64,000 nt of DNA, from contig OY365809.1 of assembly GCA_959347315.1 (NCBI GenBank), forward strand, positions 6,736,853-6,800,852, given 5' to 3'. This DNA is from Bimastos eiseni (taxonomy: Eukaryota > Annelida > Clitellata > Crassiclitellata > Lumbricidae). Within the stretch, counting starts at the first letter, position 1; the number at the start of each line of letters is the position of its first letter. Shown here piece by piece: positions 59,289 through 64,000 of this stretch. The notes below the pieces were generated by a model. It was not told the DNA's origin and did not search any database. It worked only from the letters and a program-made list of their open reading frames with translations. The position numbers and the translations under genes are program-made.

Positions 59289-60417
59289 TATATATATTTA
59301 TATATATTTATATATATATATGATATATATGAGTGAGACCGTTTATGCAAATGACAAGGGTGTTTTGCTGCCCTATGACGATCGCGGACAGCTTTTATGT
59401 ATCGTTTTTACATCAGACGTAAACCTCGCCTACGCCTACAAACAGTTTGCGCCTGCGAACCGCTTTCATGGACCGGTTCAATACGTCTGATAACGTTAAA
59501 ACGTGTTAAAACATACCGATGCTATATATATACACACACGAGGTGAAATATTTTACTGGCATGCCAATGTTTGAACAGATGTACTAAATGTGTCTATATA
59601 AATATAATTAATGTTAGGCCAAAGGCCCAGAGTATATAATATATGAATAATAACTTATTTAGATGTACCTAGGGCCCTGCATTGATGCTTTTGCATCAGC
59701 AAGTCACCATTGATGCTCCAATCCCAAATTCTTCGGTCTGAGTCGTCTGGAACTGAACCAAATCGGTTCAGAAGTATGTGGTCAGCAAGCAAGCCTGAGT
59801 CCCATAGGAAAAAACTGCTATAAGGGCAATCCTGGGTAAACCATTAATTTATTCTAAGAATTTATTATGCGCTTCTTTCAGTGGTCAGATCGCTACAAAT
59901 CCAGCAACAGCGATAAAGGTGTGATTAGAAGGACTTCTAAAGAGCAGGCGAGTTTACACGTGACAGCAATCGCAGATCTATAATGGGAAGTCATTCCGCG
60001 AAGATGGAGGGCTGTCACATCATAATAGAAAAGGCCAATACTGTCACATTGCAAACTTTCTTCGTCCAATTCAAGGCGGCATTGATACGTTTGCATTCTT
60101 GTAGGCTATACACTGCATGATGGGTTCAATTGTTGCAACCAACTCGGTGATGAAAATTTCATTACAAAATCCCTTCTCGAATTTGCAGACCCGATTTTAA
60201 AACTGGTAATTGTTGAACTTAAATCGATTTAGACGTTGAAATAAATAAGTTTATTCGAACGTTTCCGATAAATTCGGAACAATTTTCTGAATATTAGCCC
60301 TAATAATGCAGGCCCACTACTATTCGACTATTCGTATGTACTAATATTCATTTTCCTTAATAAAGATTTGTGTTGGTTTAACAATTTGTTCGATTGTCGC
60401 TCTTTTGTCTCCGCGCT

Positions 60418-60607
60418 CTTTTATTCGTCGCCCTTTCACCACGCGCCCTTTCGATTGTCGCCCATTCAAAATCGCACTTTTGATCGTCGCCCTTTCAACC
60501 ACGAGCCCTTTCGATTGTCGCCCATTCGAAGTCGCACTTTTGAACGTCGACCTTTCAACCACGAGCCCTTTCGATTGTCGCCCATTCGAAGTCGCACTTT
60601 TGATAGG
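60418..60607 (+). repeat. 60-bp minisatellite, about three copies
   Basis: Unit contains CGCCCTTTCAACCACGAGCC and TTTCGATTGTCGCCCATTCG then AAGTCGCACTTTTGA. Period exactly 60 bp, with two copies nearly identical. A 20-residue repeat stays open on both strands. Confidence 0.92.
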
Positions 60608-61486
60608 ATACCGATTCCGCTGATACTATGGTGTTCGGGCCCACGTGGCTGCTATAGATAGCGATACTATCCGAGTCCAGATTATGACGGGAAGGAGAAG
60701 TTGCGGAAAAAACTAGGGTTGGGAAGCAATAAAAAAGATTGTATACCCAAAGGAGGGTAAGATATATGTACATAAACCATCAGACGTCGGTCGAGTGAGT
60801 CTGTGCCGAAGCAAATGATGGTGTGCACGGGCAAGACACAGTTCAAATAGTATTATTTCTTGTTCCTGAAAACAAAAGGTTGAACATTGGAGCTTAGTGG
60901 ACCCTGCACTAAACATGAATAGGCTTACAACGGAAGACCGTGTTGGATCCGTTGAGGGCATGCAGTCTCCCACAGAATATCCACAGAATTTGAAAACCAT
61001 AAACATGCACTGAGTTCCCTTGTTTCCACCGTCAACTATAGATGCCACTCTGCATTGCCTAAGTATAGGAAGCGGTTAGAAAGTGCCCAGAAAGGACAAC
61101 AACGACTATACATCTAGAGTATGGTTCGGCACAAGAATATCAAATTTATTACCTCCAAAGACAGATCGAATAGCACTCAAATGAACTCTTAGATAGTCAA
61201 TTTCTTTGTAAGCAACGATAATAACAACAGTATAATAACATCTGGTATGCTGATATGAGCGTAACAATGAACGAATATCATCATCATTCATTATCATCGT
61301 CATCGTAATCATCAGCAACTACTATCAGAAACTGAGCATGTGCAGTGCTGGCATTGTGGGGCGTCGAGCGAGTTATAAGCCCTAGGCCCTCAGCCCCTGG
61401 AGTTGAAAAACGTTGAGTACCTCGCATAGATTACTCTCCGATAATATAGACTAAACTATTTGATCTCTGAGATGAGATAGGCCTAT

Positions 61487-61595
61487 TGCAGTTTCAGATT
61501 AACGACACTATGCGATAACAAAGATCAATATCGTTGACCTCATCCTTTTACCCAGCTTGGGACTGGTACTACCAGAGTGCAACAAGTGGAGAAGC
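61487..61595 (+). repeat. ~100-bp dispersed repeat, copy 3
   Basis: CAGTTTCAGATTAACGACAC, ATAACAAAGATCA, CCCAGCTTGGGACTGGTACT, CCAGAGTGCAACAAGTG. More diverged than the 38367 copy. Confidence 0.7.
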
Positions 61596-61744
61596 TACTG
61601 ATACGATGTTTGGTCGGGCAGCAATAATATTGCTCCCGTGTCCGATGAGAAAACCTGAAAGACGCTCCATCAATGTTTCTCATAACACTCACGCCCTCTA
61701 GAGAACTCCTTCGTAGCACACCTCGCAGCTCAGTAGGCCTACTG

Positions 61745-61842
61745 TAGTAGTTTCAGCTTAACAACGCTGTGTGATAACAAAGTTCACTATCGTCGCCCTC
61801 CTCCTGCGACTGGCACTGTCATATAGTGCAAACAGTGTAGAA
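61745..61842 (+). repeat. ~100-bp dispersed repeat, copy 4
   Basis: TAGTTTCAGCTTAACAACGC, TGTGTGATAACAAAG, TCGTCGCCCTCCTCCTGCG, ACTGGCACTGTCATA. About 255 bp from copy 3 in the same orientation. Confidence 0.72.
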
Positions 61843-62140
61843 GCTCTCGGTAGTAATATCGACGACTTAAATTGGATTTATAAAATTAATTACTCTGTTT
61901 ATTCAACGACAATTTGATACGAAAACAGGTAATCTCAACGACGACTCATGATTCAACAGAACAGCGAAAGATGAACTATGAGAAATTGAAAAATGTCTAA
62001 ACCACAACCAACGAAGACTGTGTAGAAGGGAAAAAGATTCCAGGTTGAGTTTGAATGCATTAAGGTCGATGGAGCTGATACGAGACGGAGTAGGAATAGC
62101 CTGAAGAGAAGAGATCTGAAATGCAAGGCGCTGGGGAAGA

Positions 62141-62692
62141 GTTGCATGGAGATTCGATAAAAGTAACTTTGCACTGTGTCGCTCCTTTGTCGTAGCTCCT
62201 GAAAAAGCTCATCATTGATTGGACAAAGGAGATCCAACGGTTTAACACTGTGCGCGTAACCGGATTTTTAGTGCGGCATATATAGGCAAGCAATAATTAT
62301 TTTAAAAACTTTTCCTTACAAAATTCGCACTATAGCCTAGGCCTATCTATGAACATTTAAACGAAATCACTCGCTAATGATTATTTGTTGCTTTAATTTA
62401 TCATGTCATGTTTATATTTTCGTTTTGATGATTTGTTATCGTCGGAAATCAATTTTATAACAAAATTTTGCAAAGGCATCTGTAACTGCAAAAATATTTT
62501 AATGTAACTTTTTATGCAATATTCGGGTTTTTAAGTAGACCTGATCTAAAATTACATCTGTACAGACTGTGAGCGAAGTTTAATTGCATTTTACTTTTTA
62601 CTTTTTCGTCCTTTCCCGCAAAAAAACTTCAAATTCGTTTTCTCCGAATTTTCGAACTGGAGATTCGCGAAGATAATTCTCAGGCGACGACG
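62141..62692 (+). repeat. Dispersed repeat X/Y, copy Y (with ~215-bp insertion)
   Basis: Follows the module order of 39436-39788 (AAAGCTCATCATTGATTGG, AACACTGTGCGCGT, AACATTTAAACGAAATCACT, AACTTCAAATTCG, AATTCTCAGGCGACGA). Extra sequence of about 215 bp lies between 62388 and 62605. Confidence 0.72.
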
Positions 62693-62874
62693 TGTCCGAC
62701 GAAGTGGATCTAACTTCGCCGATCGTCCTTAGAACGCTTTCAACGGTAGACCCACTCGAACCGTAGAACCTGGCGACGGAGCGTTGAACCAGAGAGATAG
62801 GGCGTGTGAACGGATCGGTTGATGGCGCAGAGCGAGGGAGGAATCAACGAAGCCCGACACAGCATCCTCGTAAG

Positions 62875-63206
62875 TAGGGCTGCCGAGAGGACCGAGTAAT
62901 CGCGACTAGTCGACTTCAAAAGTTACTCGAGTAATTTTTGTACTCTAGTACCAGCATGCTTCCACTTCCAGCCGGCTTTCTGTAGCCTATATTTCATTTT
63001 GTTTGTATGTTTAGTAGCTTGTTAGTTTGTTACGTCGGAGATTTAACTTTATTGATGCACCAGAGCTTTAGTTAGCATGCTGGGGTCTATTTTGTCTGCA
63101 ATAGAAGCAATGCAGCTCGAATTAAGCACTTCCGGTATTAACGAGTACAAGCCAAGCTACTCGACCGAGTACTCGACTCAAAAACTACTCGTTAGCGGCA
63201 GCCCTA
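62875..63206. mobile_element. hAT-like MITE (332 bp)
   Basis: Inverted ends TAGGGCTGCCG at both sides. Subterminal CGAGTA-rich inverted sequences (TTACTCGAGTAA, GAGTACTCG). Flanks CTCGTAAG and CTCGTGCG match at six of eight positions, compatible with an old 8-bp TSD. No coding capacity. Confidence 0.7.
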
Positions 63207-64000
63207 CTCGTGCGCCGCGAATAGATAGATGGTGGAAAGGTCAGCCGTGAACGATGGCTCGGTGACAGGAGACAGCACCCGAAGCGCTTCGTCAGAGGAT
63301 GCATAGTCGAGTCTCCTCCACTGTCGAACTAACCCTATGGTTTAGTAGGCCTACGTTGATTGAAGGAGGAAGGATGTGACACCGATTAAAGTAGGTGACA
63401 GATGAGGTGATCCAAGTTTCTGTTAAGGAGATTGCGTCAGACCGTAGTCTGAGGGCGAAATGAGATCATTTTACGAAGTGTAATTTCGTCGTTAAGAAAC
63501 GAACGGATATTAAGTTTTCATACGTTGAAGTGAGATGCAGAAACTTACCAGAGGTTACAATTTATAAATGATAAAGAAGAAGCAATGGAAATCATTTATG
63601 AGATTTGAAGTAGGCCCAGGCCTACTTGCGAGGTGCGGTGAGAATAGTACAATTGTATGCAGTGCTTAAAGTGGTTTTGGTGAGCAGTGGGAACTCCAAA
63701 GTTCAAGTTGACTCAATAGGAGACAGGACCATCAATGTCTACAGTCTACCCCTAACCAGGCCTTATGCAAATTTAAGAATTGTGTTCTTCGATGAAACCG
63801 CCTTCCACATATTAAAGATGTAAAAGAAAATACATTTAAAAACTCAAAAAATATAAATAATTTACGTTGATTTTTTAACATGTATCATCTTTCTTTCCCT
63901 AAAAATAAATATGAATCCTGCAGATTTTTTAAATAAAATAGATATACATGTATACAGCCTAATGTCTATAATGTGTCTAGTTCAAACTCAAAGAGCAAGG

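Larger units (their letters stand above)
59255..64000. other. Right-end intergenic DNA
   Basis: Holds a TA microsatellite (59255-59322), a 60-bp minisatellite (60418-60607), two copies of the ~100-bp dispersed repeat (61487, 61745), copy Y of a dispersed repeat (62141-62692) and a hAT-like MITE (62875-63206). No exon with convincing homology was found. The frame 63626-63823 has no recognised match. Confidence 0.5.

Overview
This is a 64-kb piece of a metazoan nuclear genome, not a prokaryotic or organellar sequence. Genes are split by many GT-AG introns, coding exons are short (57-652 bp), and non-coding DNA is full of (TA)n microsatellites, SINE-like repeats and DNA-transposon relics. The gene content (a KDM1B-type demethylase, urocanate hydratase, a BTB-Kelch protein and an Even-skipped homeobox gene) fits a non-insect invertebrate. 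The frequent palindrome TAGGCCTA and the form of the Eve homeodomain make an echinoderm or other ambulacrarian my best guess. This is inference only; the sequence does not prove the phylum.

Layout. 1-6540 (+): the 3' part of a KDM1B/LSD2-like flavin amine oxidase, nine exons, with the 5' exons outside the window. 8031-16973 (-): a complete eight-exon kelch-like (BTB-BACK-Kelch) gene of 565 codons, including one GC-AG intron. 17-19.3 kb: the divergent intergenic region between the kelch gene and urocanase. 19314-31626 (+): urocanate hydratase (UROC1). Fifteen phase-consistent exons run up to a 200-N assembly gap; two more exons follow it and carry reading-frame lesions. 31.6-47.8 kb: gene-poor DNA with hairpins, minisatellites and a dated hAT element with a ZBED-like transposase relic. 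47877-51016 (+): a complete three-exon Even-skipped/Evx homeobox gene. 51-64 kb: intergenic DNA with a decayed transposase-bearing element of unassigned superfamily, a hAT-like MITE and other repeats.

The four genes are not an operon and share no pathway: KDM1B acts on chromatin, the kelch-like protein is probably a Cul3 ubiquitin-ligase adaptor, UROC1 is in histidine catabolism, and Evx is a developmental transcription factor. All gene models were built by hand from homology, splice sites and codon phase; every junction stated was checked for phase.

The most notable non-genic structures are: (i) a repeat family with internal ~190-bp tandem units, present twice in opposite orientation, one copy about 20 bp past the homeobox splice donor; (ii) several hAT-type insertions with 8-bp target-site duplications; (iii) a nearly perfect 33-bp-stem hairpin at 38.5 kb; (iv) a 33-bp minisatellite that grew out of the end of a UROC1 exon and repeats its splice donor; (v) clustered frameshifts in UROC1 next to the assembly gap. 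I saw no new multi-gene system.
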